NCBI GenBank assembly: GCA_964644465.1
Contig: CAZXVU010000103.1
Span: 1-7,586, forward strand
DNA: 7,586 bases
Direction of reading: 5' to 3'
From: CAZXVU01 sp964644465
Lineage (GTDB): Bacteria > Chlamydiota > Chlamydiia > Chlamydiales > SM23-39
Part shown: in pieces, positions 1-6,099 of the stretch
Layout of the letters: every line of letters starts with the position of its first letter
How positions within the stretch are numbered: the stretch's first letter is position 1
Position numbers and translations under genes: made by a program
Notes under the pieces: generated by a model
The model's database searches: none
Told to the model about the DNA's origin: nothing
What the model saw: only the letters and a program-made list of their open reading frames with translations

Positions 1-572
1 AGAGCTACCAGATGGTTGCCGACAAGAAGTTTCCCTTCTTTTTCTAGTTTTCTCACATTGGGGCCATCGATGCCCATTTTTTTCAGTTTTTCTTTATCGA
101 ATTTAATCGTGTCTGGCTCCGTGACTCTCCAGCCAATATTTTCAACTCCATGATCCAGAAAATCGGCTTCGATGCGGAATTTCCCGTCGTCCTGTACAAG
201 ACCTGCTTTTTTAACAGGATGCTCGACGACTGTGATGTTCTCACGGTACATGCAGCAGTAGCGGAGGCGGTCGAAGAATTTTTTTCCGCTAGCTGGATAG
301 TAGCAATGGATAGGATGGGTCACTTTGTCGAGATTGAGGCGCATGAGCATAGAGCCAAGGCCCAGGCAATGGTCTCCATGAAAATGGCTGATGAATATGC
401 GGGTCACAACAGGAGGTGCGACATCGGCAAAGATGAATTGCCTCTGAGTCCCCTCTCCGGGATCGAAAAGAAGTCCTTCGTCATTCCAGCGGACGAGATA
501 CGCTCCGTGATTGCGAAAGCGGGTGGGCTGTTGGCTCGAACAACCTAAAATGATGATATCCCGAACACTCAT
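1..572 (-). CDS. rnz: Ribonuclease Z (tRNA 3'-processing endonuclease), 3' part beyond window
   Basis: Reading the minus strand from an ATG at 572-570 gives 190 uninterrupted codons to the left edge, so the gene is partial at its 3' end. The product belongs to the metallo-beta-lactamase fold RNase Z (ElaC) family, which cuts the 3' trailer from tRNA precursors in the cytoplasm. Visible evidence is the zinc-binding motif SHFHGDH at residues 62-68 (His63, His65, Asp67, His68), the FDPGEGTQRQ segment at 36-45 typical of RNase Z, and a further DHG at 140-142 where the family has a metal-ligand histidine. Family members are about 300 residues, so about 110 residues, including later metal ligands, should lie outside the window. 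The ATG shares an ATGA with the rhomboid stop codon (569-572) and has no clear Shine-Dalgarno, so translation is probably coupled to the upstream gene. The family assignment is secure. Confidence 0.96.
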   Translation of the reverse strand, partial: MSVRDIIILGCSSQQPTRFRNHGAYLVRWNDEGLLFDPGEGTQRQFIFADVAPPVVTRIFISHFHGDHCLGLGSMLMRLNLDKVTHPIHCYYPASGKKFFDRLRYCCMYRENITVVEHPVKKAGLVQDDGKFRIEADFLDHGVENIGWRVTEPDTIKFDKEKLKKMGIDGPNVRKLEKEGKLLVGNHLVA

Positions 573-1711
573 TTTGCAACCCGTTGCGCAAAATAATGGA
601 GTCTGCCAAGTCCTATCCCCGCGAGGGCTCCTACAATATGGGCAGTATTGGCAATATTCGGCTCAAAATGGGAGCTGGTAAAAATCTGGATGAAAAAAGC
701 AACCAGCTGCAGGACAAAGATCGATCCGATGAAGAGGAGGATGAAGAGGATGGTCGCTCGGTTCAAGGGGTATCCTTCCCAAGGGGCCACTTTCTCGCGC
801 ATCCAGATAAATCCTGCAAGCCCCATGACAATTCCTGAATAGCCGAGAAAGAAGGGGCCGCTCATGAGGTATTGGGCTGTATTTGAAAGAACAGCTGTAG
901 TCAGCGTTAAGAGGGCGGTTTTGAAGATCCCGATTCTCTGCTCAATTGGCCGTCCTAATACCCAAAGCCAAATCATATTGAATAAAATGTGCAGCAGATT
1001 GCTATGCAAGACAGCAGGAGTAAAAAGACGCCATACTTCTCCTTGCAAGATCCGTTGGAAAAGAGGGCCCTCGGCAACACTCGGGTCTCCGCCTTTGACT
1101 TTGAGAAGAATCCAATCATAGATCCCGCGCCAGAAAGGGATTTTATCAATGGCTTGGATCTCCGCTTTCACTTCTGCAGGAAGTTCATGTACTTTTTGAT
1201 CGGGGGCGATCTGATATTTTTCGACAATTTTCTCTAACTCTTCGATTGCTGGAGGTAAATCATAGAGAAGAAGGGCTTGAATGGGAGTCAGAAAAAAGTC
1301 TTTTTCCGTAAGACCTTCTTGCAGCATCGGGATCTCTTCCAGAGTATTGAGAAAAAAAATCATGGAGCATAAGGCGAGCATGAACGTGGTGAAATGGGTG
1401 CCAAAACGATGGGAGCTTTTCTCCCTTTCAACGGAATCATCCCCAGGTTCAATCACAGCTTCATCTTCGGGCGAGAAATTCTCGATCACTGGCGTATCAA
1501 ATTCAGGAGCGGAAGGAGTTTTTTGAAATTCTTCAAAAGCTACCATCGCTGCAGGGATTTGATCTTCATCATGAACCCAAATCTGATAGGCCATATGGCC
1601 CGTTTGAGCATCAAAAGAGACATCGCATTTATTTTCGATCCCTTTGCGCTTCAAATAGGTAGTCAAGCGGCGCGCTTGATTCTCATTCGAGAGTGTTCCG
1701 ATTATCCGCAT
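569..1711 (-). CDS. Rhomboid family intramembrane serine protease (GlpG-like) with long L1 loop
   Basis: A 380-residue polytopic membrane protein of the rhomboid family, which cleaves substrates within or next to the inner membrane. Residues 1-65 resemble the small cytosolic domain of GlpG. TM1 is near 106-124. The HxxxHxxFN signature is at His236, His241 and Asn245 (oxyanion region). The nucleophile motif GYSG is at 290-293 (Ser292), and the catalytic His358 sits in AHIVGALAGIGLG of the last core helix. All catalytic residues are present, so it should be active. About 110 residues separate TM1 from the HxxxHxxFN helix, far more than in E. coli GlpG; the loop is acidic and contains an FWRGIYDW segment at 193-200. 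The start at 1711 overlaps the nucleotidyltransferase stop by 10 bp, with a weak GAGAAG (1720-1725) 8 nt upstream. The stop overlaps the rnz start by 4 bp. The substrate is unknown. Confidence 0.93.
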   Translation of the reverse strand: MRIIGTLSNENQARRLTTYLKRKGIENKCDVSFDAQTGHMAYQIWVHDEDQIPAAMVAFEEFQKTPSAPEFDTPVIENFSPEDEAVIEPGDDSVEREKSSHRFGTHFTTFMLALCSMIFFLNTLEEIPMLQEGLTEKDFFLTPIQALLLYDLPPAIEELEKIVEKYQIAPDQKVHELPAEVKAEIQAIDKIPFWRGIYDWILLKVKGGDPSVAEGPLFQRILQGEVWRLFTPAVLHSNLLHILFNMIWLWVLGRPIEQRIGIFKTALLTLTTAVLSNTAQYLMSGPFFLGYSGIVMGLAGFIWMREKVAPWEGYPLNRATILFILLFIGSIFVLQLVAFFIQIFTSSHFEPNIANTAHIVGALAGIGLGRLHYFAQRVAK

Positions 1712-2190
1712 GTTTTAATCTTCTCGATAAGGGATGATGTGGCCAAAGTCGGAATGCGGTCTACAAGATAGAGTTTTCCCCCATTGGACTTAACAGTCTC
1801 CGCCTCGATGCAATTTTGCCCATATTCAGCGCCATTGACATGAACATCGGGTTTAATTTTCGAGAGAAGCACTCGGGGATCGGTCTCTTCGAACCAGGTC
1901 ACAAAATCGACGAATTCCAAAGCAGCCATCATTTCCAGCCTGTATTTAAGAGGGACGATAGGTCGGGTTGGACTTTTATATTTTTGGATAGAGCAGTCGG
2001 AATTGAGCGCGACAATGAGCCGGTCCGCTTGTTTATGTGCCTGATGAATGATGTAGAGATGCCCAGCATGCATCAAATCAAAAGAGCCATTGAGTGTTGC
2101 TATCGTCAGCTTCTTGGCGCGCAAAGAGGCAATTTTTTCCTCAAGTCGCGCTGGCTCGATGAGCTTTTTTTCCAGCCATTCGGGGTACAT
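1702..2190 (-). CDS. RfaE2/HldE C-terminal-type nucleotidyltransferase (D-glycero-beta-D-manno-heptose 1-phosphate adenylyltransferase-like)
   Basis: A cytoplasmic 162-residue cytidylyltransferase-fold enzyme resembling the adenylyltransferase half of HldE, which makes ADP-heptose from heptose 1-phosphate for lipopolysaccharide core. The N34-G-S-F-D38 segment and HAGH motif (41-44) form the nucleotide site. Residues 61-105 follow the HldE pattern, with NSD (63-65), TRPIVP (75-80), Arg84 and an AALEFVDFV run (89-97). The C-terminus has VNGAEY (118-123) and a TSSLIEKI segment (151-158) where HldE has a similar ST-x-IIxKI. The kinase half is absent, so this is a stand-alone RfaE2 type. I chose the ATG at 2190 because an AAGG lies 6 nt upstream and about 30 residues before the first motif fit the family. 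A longer in-frame start at 2247 would add 19 residues deeper inside lon. The gene overlaps lon by 50 bp and the rhomboid gene by 10 bp. Another sugar phosphate or alcohol phosphate substrate is possible. Confidence 0.87.
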   Translation of the reverse strand: MYPEWLEKKLIEPARLEEKIASLRAKKLTIATLNGSFDLMHAGHLYIIHQAHKQADRLIVALNSDCSIQKYKSPTRPIVPLKYRLEMMAALEFVDFVTWFEETDPRVLLSKIKPDVHVNGAEYGQNCIEAETVKSNGGKLYLVDRIPTLATSSLIEKIKTCG

Positions 2191-4666
2191 GAAGAACCTT
2201 TTCGTGAGGGAATGCAATTTTAAAAACTTCCTCGTAATAATCGACAAAATGGACTTCGAGTCCTTTTTTCAAATATTCTGGAAGTTCATCGTAATCTCGG
2301 AGATTTTCTTTGGGGAAAATCAAGACGTTGAGTTTCGATCTGCGGGCAGCGATCAATTTTTCTTTCAGTCCGCCAATGGGCAGCACGCGGCCGGTCAAGG
2401 TCAACTCGCCTGTCATACCGAGGTTTTCCCGGATCGGCTTATTGAGCAGCAGCGAAAGAAGGGATGTGACCATCGTGATGCCAGCAGAAGGCCCGTCTTT
2501 GGGAGTCGCTCCTTCGGGGATGTGGATATGGATCTGCGACTTTTCAAAAAAGGGAAGATCGGGCGAGATCTTTGCAGTGAAACTATGAGCATAGGTCCAA
2601 GCAATCTGGGAAGATTCTTTCATGACATCCCCCGCCTGGCCAGTGAGCTTCATCTCCGTTTTTTCGGCGGGATATTTGACAGTTTCAATATACAGCGTCG
2701 CACCGCCAAGAGATGTCCAAGCGAGGCCTGTGGCGACGCCAACTGGGTTCACCTTGTAATAGCGGTCGCTTGTAAATATCGGTTTCCCAATGTAAGTAGA
2801 GAGATTTTTCTCGGATACTATGACTTTTTGAACCTTTTTCCCTTTTTTGCCTTTCTCAGGCCCTCTGGCAATTTTCACGGCGACTTTGCGTAAGATTTTT
2901 TTAATATAATTTTCCAAACTTCTCACACCCGCTTCGCGAGCATAGCCGTTGATGATCTGGGCGAGGGCTCCTTTTGTGAAGATGACATCGCCAGCTTTCA
3001 GTCCCATATTTTTTCGGTTGCGGGGAACGAGATATTTTCGCGCAATTTCGATTTTCTCCGCTTGGATGTACCCGGAAAGACGGAGCATTTCCATCCTGTC
3101 TTTGAGCGGCTCGGGGATCGTATCAAGAACGTTTGCAGTCACAATGAAAAGGACGTTCGATAAGTCGCAGGCGACATCGAGATAATGATCTAAAAAGTCT
3201 TTATTCTGCTCAGGATCCAACACCTCAAGAAGCGCCGAAGCGGGATCTCCATGATAGCTGGCTCCCATTTTGTCCACTTCATCGAGCATGATGACAGGAT
3301 TCATGGTTTGGCAAAATTTCAGGGCTTGAACCATTTTTCCGGGCATTGCGCCGATGTAGGTCCTGCGGTGCCCTTTGATTTCCGCCTCGTCGCGCATTCC
3401 TCCGACAGAAAAACGGTAAAATTTCCGGTTGAGAGCTCTTGCCACACTCTTTCCGATGCTGGTTTTTCCCACGCCTGGCGGGCCAACTAAACAGATGATG
3501 CTTCCTTTAACGCCACCGGTCAACTTTCCAACGCCGATGAATTCAAGGATCCTTTCCTTAATGTCTTTCAATCCGTAATGGTCGTGCTCGAGAATTTTTT
3601 CGGCCTTCTTCAAATCATGGGTTTCTTTGCTATACATTCCCCACGGGACAATGGTCAGCCAATCGATATAATTGCGGCAAACTCCATATTCAGCCGATTG
3701 GATTTCCAAAGCGCTGAGCTTGTCCATTTCTTCGCGGATGACTTTCATCACATCATCGGGAATGGTCCGCTTTTTCATCCGCTCTTCGAATCTCTCCACG
3801 TCCATCGTCTTATCGTCTTTTTCCATTCCCAGCTCTTTTTTGATCGCCTTGAGCTGTTCGCGGAGGAAAAATTCACGCTGGGTCTTTGAGATTGTCGCTT
3901 CAATCCTCTGATTGATTGAGCTTTGGAGCTTGCTGATATCGAGCTCTTTTTTCAAAAGCAGAAGCGCTTTATCGATTCTCTTTTCAATATCAAATGTCTC
4001 AAGAACATCTTGGAGCTCTTCGCGCGTTGCGGTTGTCAGCGCCACGGCAAAATCGGCCAGTCTACCGGGTTCCGTAAAATCGGAGTGGCCCAGGAAGATC
4101 TGCAGTTCTTCTTTAAAGAGAGGGTTGAGTTTTAACAGTTCTTTGATCGTAGTGATGATGCTGATCGAATAGGCTTTCAATTCTCTGGAAAGATGCTCGA
4201 GAGGCGTATCGTCGTGATACTTTACTTGCGCCAAGAGATATTTGCTCTTGAGCGGCTTTTTGATCGAAACCCTTTTTTCCATGTTCAGGACGACTTGAGC
4301 GCCGCCTTGCTCCATTGGAATAATGCGGAGGATCCGTGCGACAACGCCAACTTCGTGCAAATCGTTGATCCCGATTTTGTAGATATTGATGTCTTCCTTA
4401 TGAGTCAGGAAAAGGCCGAGGCATTTGTGATCGGTTTTCGCAACGATCTTTAGAACTTCGTAGTAGGAGCCTGGCTCGATCACGATCGGAGCGGCCATGC
4501 CTGGGAAAAAAGGTCTGCGATTCAACGGAAGAAGATACAACTGTTCCGGATAAGGAAGAGTAGGCAATAGAGCGCGCTCTTCCTTCTTTGGAATTGCTGC
4601 ATCCTCATCTTCGATGACAGCCTCTTCAGGAACTGATTGGTCGTTTTGCTTTTGATCGTCGTTCAA
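2141..4666 (-). CDS. lon: ATP-dependent Lon protease
   Basis: An 841-residue LonA protease, a cytoplasmic hexameric AAA+ serine protease that degrades misfolded and regulatory proteins. The N-terminal substrate-binding domain runs from about 40 to 250 after an acidic leader, followed by a charged coiled-coil-prone region to about 300. The AAA+ module has Walker A GPPGVGKT (395-402), Walker B MLDEVD (460-465), sensor-1 Asn512, an arginine-finger candidate Arg524 and a sensor-2 region near REAGVRSLEN (577-586). The protease domain carries PKDGPSAG with the nucleophile Ser727, and GGLKEK with Lys770. The 43-residue Ser-Lys spacing equals that of E. coli Lon (Ser679-Lys722). All catalytic residues are intact. 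The best start is TTG at 4666 with AGGA (4676-4679) 9 nt upstream; an ATG at 4676 is out of frame and the next internal Met is residue 57, within the N-domain. Its 3' end overlaps the next gene by 50 bp. doxX lies 112 bp upstream on the same strand. Confidence 0.98.
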   Translation of the reverse strand: MNDDQKQNDQSVPEEAVIEDEDAAIPKKEERALLPTLPYPEQLYLLPLNRRPFFPGMAAPIVIEPGSYYEVLKIVAKTDHKCLGLFLTHKEDINIYKIGINDLHEVGVVARILRIIPMEQGGAQVVLNMEKRVSIKKPLKSKYLLAQVKYHDDTPLEHLSRELKAYSISIITTIKELLKLNPLFKEELQIFLGHSDFTEPGRLADFAVALTTATREELQDVLETFDIEKRIDKALLLLKKELDISKLQSSINQRIEATISKTQREFFLREQLKAIKKELGMEKDDKTMDVERFEERMKKRTIPDDVMKVIREEMDKLSALEIQSAEYGVCRNYIDWLTIVPWGMYSKETHDLKKAEKILEHDHYGLKDIKERILEFIGVGKLTGGVKGSIICLVGPPGVGKTSIGKSVARALNRKFYRFSVGGMRDEAEIKGHRRTYIGAMPGKMVQALKFCQTMNPVIMLDEVDKMGASYHGDPASALLEVLDPEQNKDFLDHYLDVACDLSNVLFIVTANVLDTIPEPLKDRMEMLRLSGYIQAEKIEIARKYLVPRNRKNMGLKAGDVIFTKGALAQIINGYAREAGVRSLENYIKKILRKVAVKIARGPEKGKKGKKVQKVIVSEKNLSTYIGKPIFTSDRYYKVNPVGVATGLAWTSLGGATLYIETVKYPAEKTEMKLTGQAGDVMKESSQIAWTYAHSFTAKISPDLPFFEKSQIHIHIPEGATPKDGPSAGITMVTSLLSLLLNKPIRENLGMTGELTLTGRVLPIGGLKEKLIAARRSKLNVLIFPKENLRDYDELPEYLKKGLEVHFVDYYEEVFKIAFPHEKVLHVPRMAGKKAHRASAT
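2197..2200 (-). promoter_or_regulatory. Shine-Dalgarno AAGG selecting the start of the nucleotidyltransferase
   Basis: On the minus strand AAGG is followed by 6 nt and then the ATG at 2190-2188. It lies within the last codons of lon. It supports 2190 rather than the upstream in-frame start at 2247. This is seen in the sequence; its use in the cell is inferred. Confidence 0.5.
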
Positions 4667-4778
4667 GAGAACCCATCCTGTTTTATGTAATAAACCGCCA
4701 CACGTCCAAAAAGCAAGTTACTTTATCAGTCCTTGCAAAGAAACGCAACGAAAGGAAATCGATCAATCGCAACAATTT
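4667..4778 (-). other. 112-bp spacer between doxX-like gene and lon
   Basis: This noncoding gap holds the lon ribosome-binding site (AGGA at 4676-4679). I see no strong terminator hairpin after doxX and no clear sigma-70 promoter. The best -10-like hexamers on the minus strand (a GATAAA near 4722-4727 and a TATTAC near 4687-4692) have only poor -35 partners. A 5-bp inverted repeat (4713-4717 with 4732-4736) is too weak to call an operator. Whether lon has its own promoter here or is co-transcribed with doxX is unresolved. Confidence 0.4.
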
Positions 4779-5159
4779 TTAGCTGCAAACTTGGCTTAAA
4801 CGACCCAGCGCTAGAGCGGAAAGGCAAAGGCCTAAATCGCGGAGCGCAACGTCGTAAAAACTATGCAGCATTAAAAGATTTACAATGATCAAGGCAAGCC
4901 AAAGAGCAACAATATAGGAAAAGAATTTTGGTTTCAATAAAACGCCTAATCCAGCGACGATCTCAACCACTCCAACGAACATCATAAACATAGAATCATG
5001 CCCGCCTAAGAAACCAGATACAAAGGGAGAAAGATATTGATTCCAATCTGTCAAAAAGTGAAAAAATTTATCTAACCCAGCCACAATCGGGGCAATGACA
5101 AAGACAAACCGTAAAAAGAAATATGCCTGCCGCACTGGGCCGGAATGAACTTGTTCCAC
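4779..5159 (-). CDS. DoxX family small integral membrane protein
   Basis: A 126-residue inner-membrane protein with four predicted helices at about 12-30, 55-76, 79-98 and 105-121. The pattern matches DoxX/DoxX-like proteins: an arginine-led first helix ending in AGLDKF (27-32), a second helix with VVEIVAGLGVLL (64-75), and RDLGLCLSALALGRL (107-121) in the last helix. The family is broad, with roles in quinone- or redox-linked and stress functions in some bacteria; none can be assigned here. An open reading frame extends to a TTG at 5192, but the GTG at 5159-5157 is preferred because a perfect GGAGG (5165-5169) precedes it by 5 nt and the 11 extra residues are not family-like. It is divergent from tsaB and lies upstream of lon on the same strand. 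Confidence 0.82.
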   Translation of the reverse strand: MEQVHSGPVRQAYFFLRFVFVIAPIVAGLDKFFHFLTDWNQYLSPFVSGFLGGHDSMFMMFVGVVEIVAGLGVLLKPKFFSYIVALWLALIIVNLLMLHSFYDVALRDLGLCLSALALGRLSQVCS

Positions 5160-5164
5160 AGAGT

Positions 5165-5169
5165 CCTCC
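5165..5169 (-). promoter_or_regulatory. Strong Shine-Dalgarno GGAGG fixing a GTG start for the DoxX gene
   Basis: GGAGG on the minus strand is followed by ACTCT and then GTG (5159-5157). This is the best ribosome-binding site in the window. The longer reading frame from TTG at 5192 has no comparable site, so the GTG is taken as the start. Confidence 0.7.
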
Positions 5170-5193
5170 AAGTTGGTTACTCCAAACCCCAAT

Positions 5194-5219
5194 TTTTCAA
5201 TCTTCGAATTTTTTGAAAA
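5194..5219. repeat. Imperfect palindrome in the doxX/tsaB divergent intergenic region
   Basis: Arms TTTTCAA (5194-5200) and TTGAAAA (5213-5219) are separated by 12 bp that include the palindrome TTCGAA (5203-5208), centred one base from the outer repeat. It lies upstream of the doxX ribosome-binding site and about 50 bp upstream of tsaB, a position suited to an operator. It is AT-rich, so chance is a real possibility. Confidence 0.35.
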
Positions 5220-5258
5220 GAGAAATTTTTAATCCGACTCGCAAATTCAGCAGTTTGA

Positions 5259-5264
5259 TAAAAT
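5259..5264 (+). promoter_or_regulatory. Candidate -10 box (TAAAAT) for tsaB, close to its start codon
   Basis: TAAAAT matches TATAAT at 5 of 6 positions. It lies 7 bp before the tsaB ATG (5272), so transcription would start at or within a few bases of the ATG and give a leaderless or nearly leaderless message. No convincing -35 is seen at 16-19 bp; CCGACT at 5234-5239 is the nearest. The lack of any Shine-Dalgarno before tsaB agrees with this reading but does not prove it. Confidence 0.35.
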
Positions 5265-5271
5265 ATTGGCC

Positions 5272-5838
5272 ATGAAAATAATCATTTTAGAAACGAGCAC
5301 AGAAAAATCGTGCCTCATTCTGTCTGATCAGGGAAGACCGATCCACGTTAAAAACCTGAACGGAGGCCCTGAACTCTCGAAACGCCTTGCGATGGAAGTG
5401 AACGATTTATTGTCTTTTCAACCAGAATTGATCGCCGTAGGAACTGGCCCTGGATCTTATACAGGCATCCGCGTTGGCGCAGCTCTTGCAAAAGCTCTTT
5501 CCTACGGCTGGAAGATCCCGATAACTGGATTCTGCAGCTTAAAAGCCTTTCTTCCTTCCTCAGAAAAAGAGCCATACGCCGTCATTGTCGACGCACGGAT
5601 GGGTGGGTTATATGTTCTTTTCAGCGGGAAAGATACTCCTGAATTGGTTCCTCCGACAGATTCCCGTTTGCAAGAAATACCCCATCTCTTTTCGCCCCAT
5701 CCAGAACTCTTAAATAAAAGAGGGATTCTAGCTCAGGAAACATCCCCCGATCCCGAGCTCCTCTCCAAGCTTGTTTTCGATCAATTTCTCGAGACAGGAA
5801 TCTCCTCAATCGAACTGAATTACCTTACGCATCCTTGA
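5272..5838 (+). CDS. tsaB: tRNA threonylcarbamoyladenosine (t6A) biosynthesis protein TsaB (YeaZ)
   Basis: A 188-residue ASKHA-fold protein, the partner that binds and supports TsaD in adding threonylcarbamoyl to A37 of ANN-decoding tRNAs. The N-terminus KIIILETSTEKSCLIL (2-17) is the usual beta-hairpin phosphate-1-like segment. GTGPGSYTGIRVG (57-69) is the TsaB hallmark, and VIVDARMGGLYV (104-115) matches the family's DARM segment. It is shorter than E. coli TsaB (about 230 residues), mainly in the C-terminal half, although the end (ELNYLTHP) resembles the normal family terminus. I chose the ATG at 5272 over an in-frame TTG at 5266 because the protein then begins with the family-typical MKIIILETS. 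No Shine-Dalgarno is visible. The last two bases of its TGA stop are also the first two bases of the inverted-repeat element that follows. Confidence 0.94.
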   Translation: MKIIILETSTEKSCLILSDQGRPIHVKNLNGGPELSKRLAMEVNDLLSFQPELIAVGTGPGSYTGIRVGAALAKALSYGWKIPITGFCSLKAFLPSSEKEPYAVIVDARMGGLYVLFSGKDTPELVPPTDSRLQEIPHLFSPHPELLNKRGILAQETSPDPELLSKLVFDQFLETGISSIELNYLTHP

Positions 5839-5908
5839 ACCCATCCACAAAGTAGAGTGAAAGAGATTTGAAAAGATTTTGAGTTCCCAGTGCGGCGTGG
5901 AGATCGAA

Positions 5909-5927
5909 GTTAACTTGCAAAGTTAAC
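5909..5927. repeat. Perfect hairpin (8-bp stem, 3-nt loop) in the core of the 191-bp element
   Basis: GTTAACTT and AAGTTAAC flank a GCA loop. The hairpin is enclosed by the 6-bp CGGCGT/ACGCCG stem of the larger element. It is not followed by a T-run, so it is not a standard intrinsic terminator by itself. Confidence 0.8.
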
Positions 5928-5947
5928 GAGGGCGAACGCCGAGGGGA

Positions 5948-5973
5948 CCCCGAAAAACGTTTCGTTTTTGGGG
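5948..5973. repeat. GC-clamped hairpin with one bulge in the core of the 191-bp element
   Basis: CCCC (5948-5951), a bulged G and AAAAACG (5953-5959) pair with CGTTTTT (5963-5969) and GGGG (5970-5973) around a TTT loop, an 11-bp stem. Its lower half is GC-only and its upper half AT-rich, and no U-tract follows the stem. It is stable on both strands. Confidence 0.75.
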
Positions 5974-6027
5974 GCGCTGGGATTCAAAAGATTTCGAAGC
6001 TCGACTCTGTAATTTGTGGATGGGTTC

Positions 6028-6056
6028 TTGATCTAAAGGCTTGGGTGCTTTACAAT
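6028..6056 (+). promoter_or_regulatory. Sigma-70/sigma-66-type promoter for rpsU
   Basis: TTGATC (6028-6033, 4 of 6 to TTGACA) and TACAAT (6051-6056, 5 of 6 to TATAAT) are separated by exactly 17 bp. Transcription would begin near 6063, giving an rpsU leader of about 37 nt. The -35 starts on the base right after the 15-bp repeat of the upstream element ends. Confidence 0.68.
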
Positions 6057-6099
6057 AGAGCACATCTTTGAATAAACTTAAAATCGAGGTACTTGGAAA

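Larger units (their letters stand above)
5837..6027. repeat. 191-bp nested inverted-repeat element (MITE-like repeat or structured RNA)
   Basis: The element is bounded by perfect 15-bp inverted repeats, GAACCCATCCACAAA at 5837-5851 and its complement at 6013-6027. Further complementary pieces lie inside: AGAGT (5854-5858) with ACTCT (6004-6008), TTTTGA (5877-5882) with TCAAAA (5984-5989), and TCCCAG (5885-5890) with CTGGGA (5977-5982), extended by a G-U pair and two more pairs. The core holds CGGCGT (5893-5898) with ACGCCG (5936-5941), which encloses a perfect GTTAACTT hairpin (5909-5916 with 5920-5927, 3-nt loop). Next to it is a CCCC-(bulge)-AAAAACG hairpin (5948-5959 with 5963-5973, TTT loop). 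No credible ORF lies in it. The result is a branched, cruciform-capable structure filling most of the tsaB-rpsU gap. A terminator or insulator role, a small RNA, or a nonautonomous mobile repeat are all possible. No clear target-site duplication is seen beyond TT on each side. Confidence 0.85.

Noticed and set aside
150..548. 132-codon plus-strand open frame at the left edge
   Set aside because: It is the complement of rnz, whose zinc-binding motif and family signatures are clear on the minus strand.
1702..2190. Phosphopantetheine adenylyltransferase (CoaD) or glycerol-3-phosphate cytidylyltransferase
   Set aside because: The HxGH motif is shared, but the NSD, TRPIxP, AALEFVDFV and TSSLIEKI segments follow HldE-C rather than CoaD or TagD.
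2090..2893. 267-codon plus-strand open frame across the 3' part of lon
   Set aside because: It is entirely antisense to lon and the nucleotidyltransferase, both of which have complete conserved motifs. The translation shows no recognisable domain and has no ribosome-binding site.
4673..4676. ATG at 4676-4674 as the start of lon
   Set aside because: It is out of frame with the Lon protein and its reading soon loses any Lon similarity; the in-frame TTG at 4666 has a suitably placed AGGA.
5837..6027. The repeat element as a CRISPR array, tRNA or known housekeeping RNA
   Set aside because: There are no direct repeats with spacers, no cloverleaf or CCA end, and no features I recognise of tmRNA, SRP RNA or RNase P RNA. 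A 6S-like long hairpin was considered, but the branched core does not resemble it.
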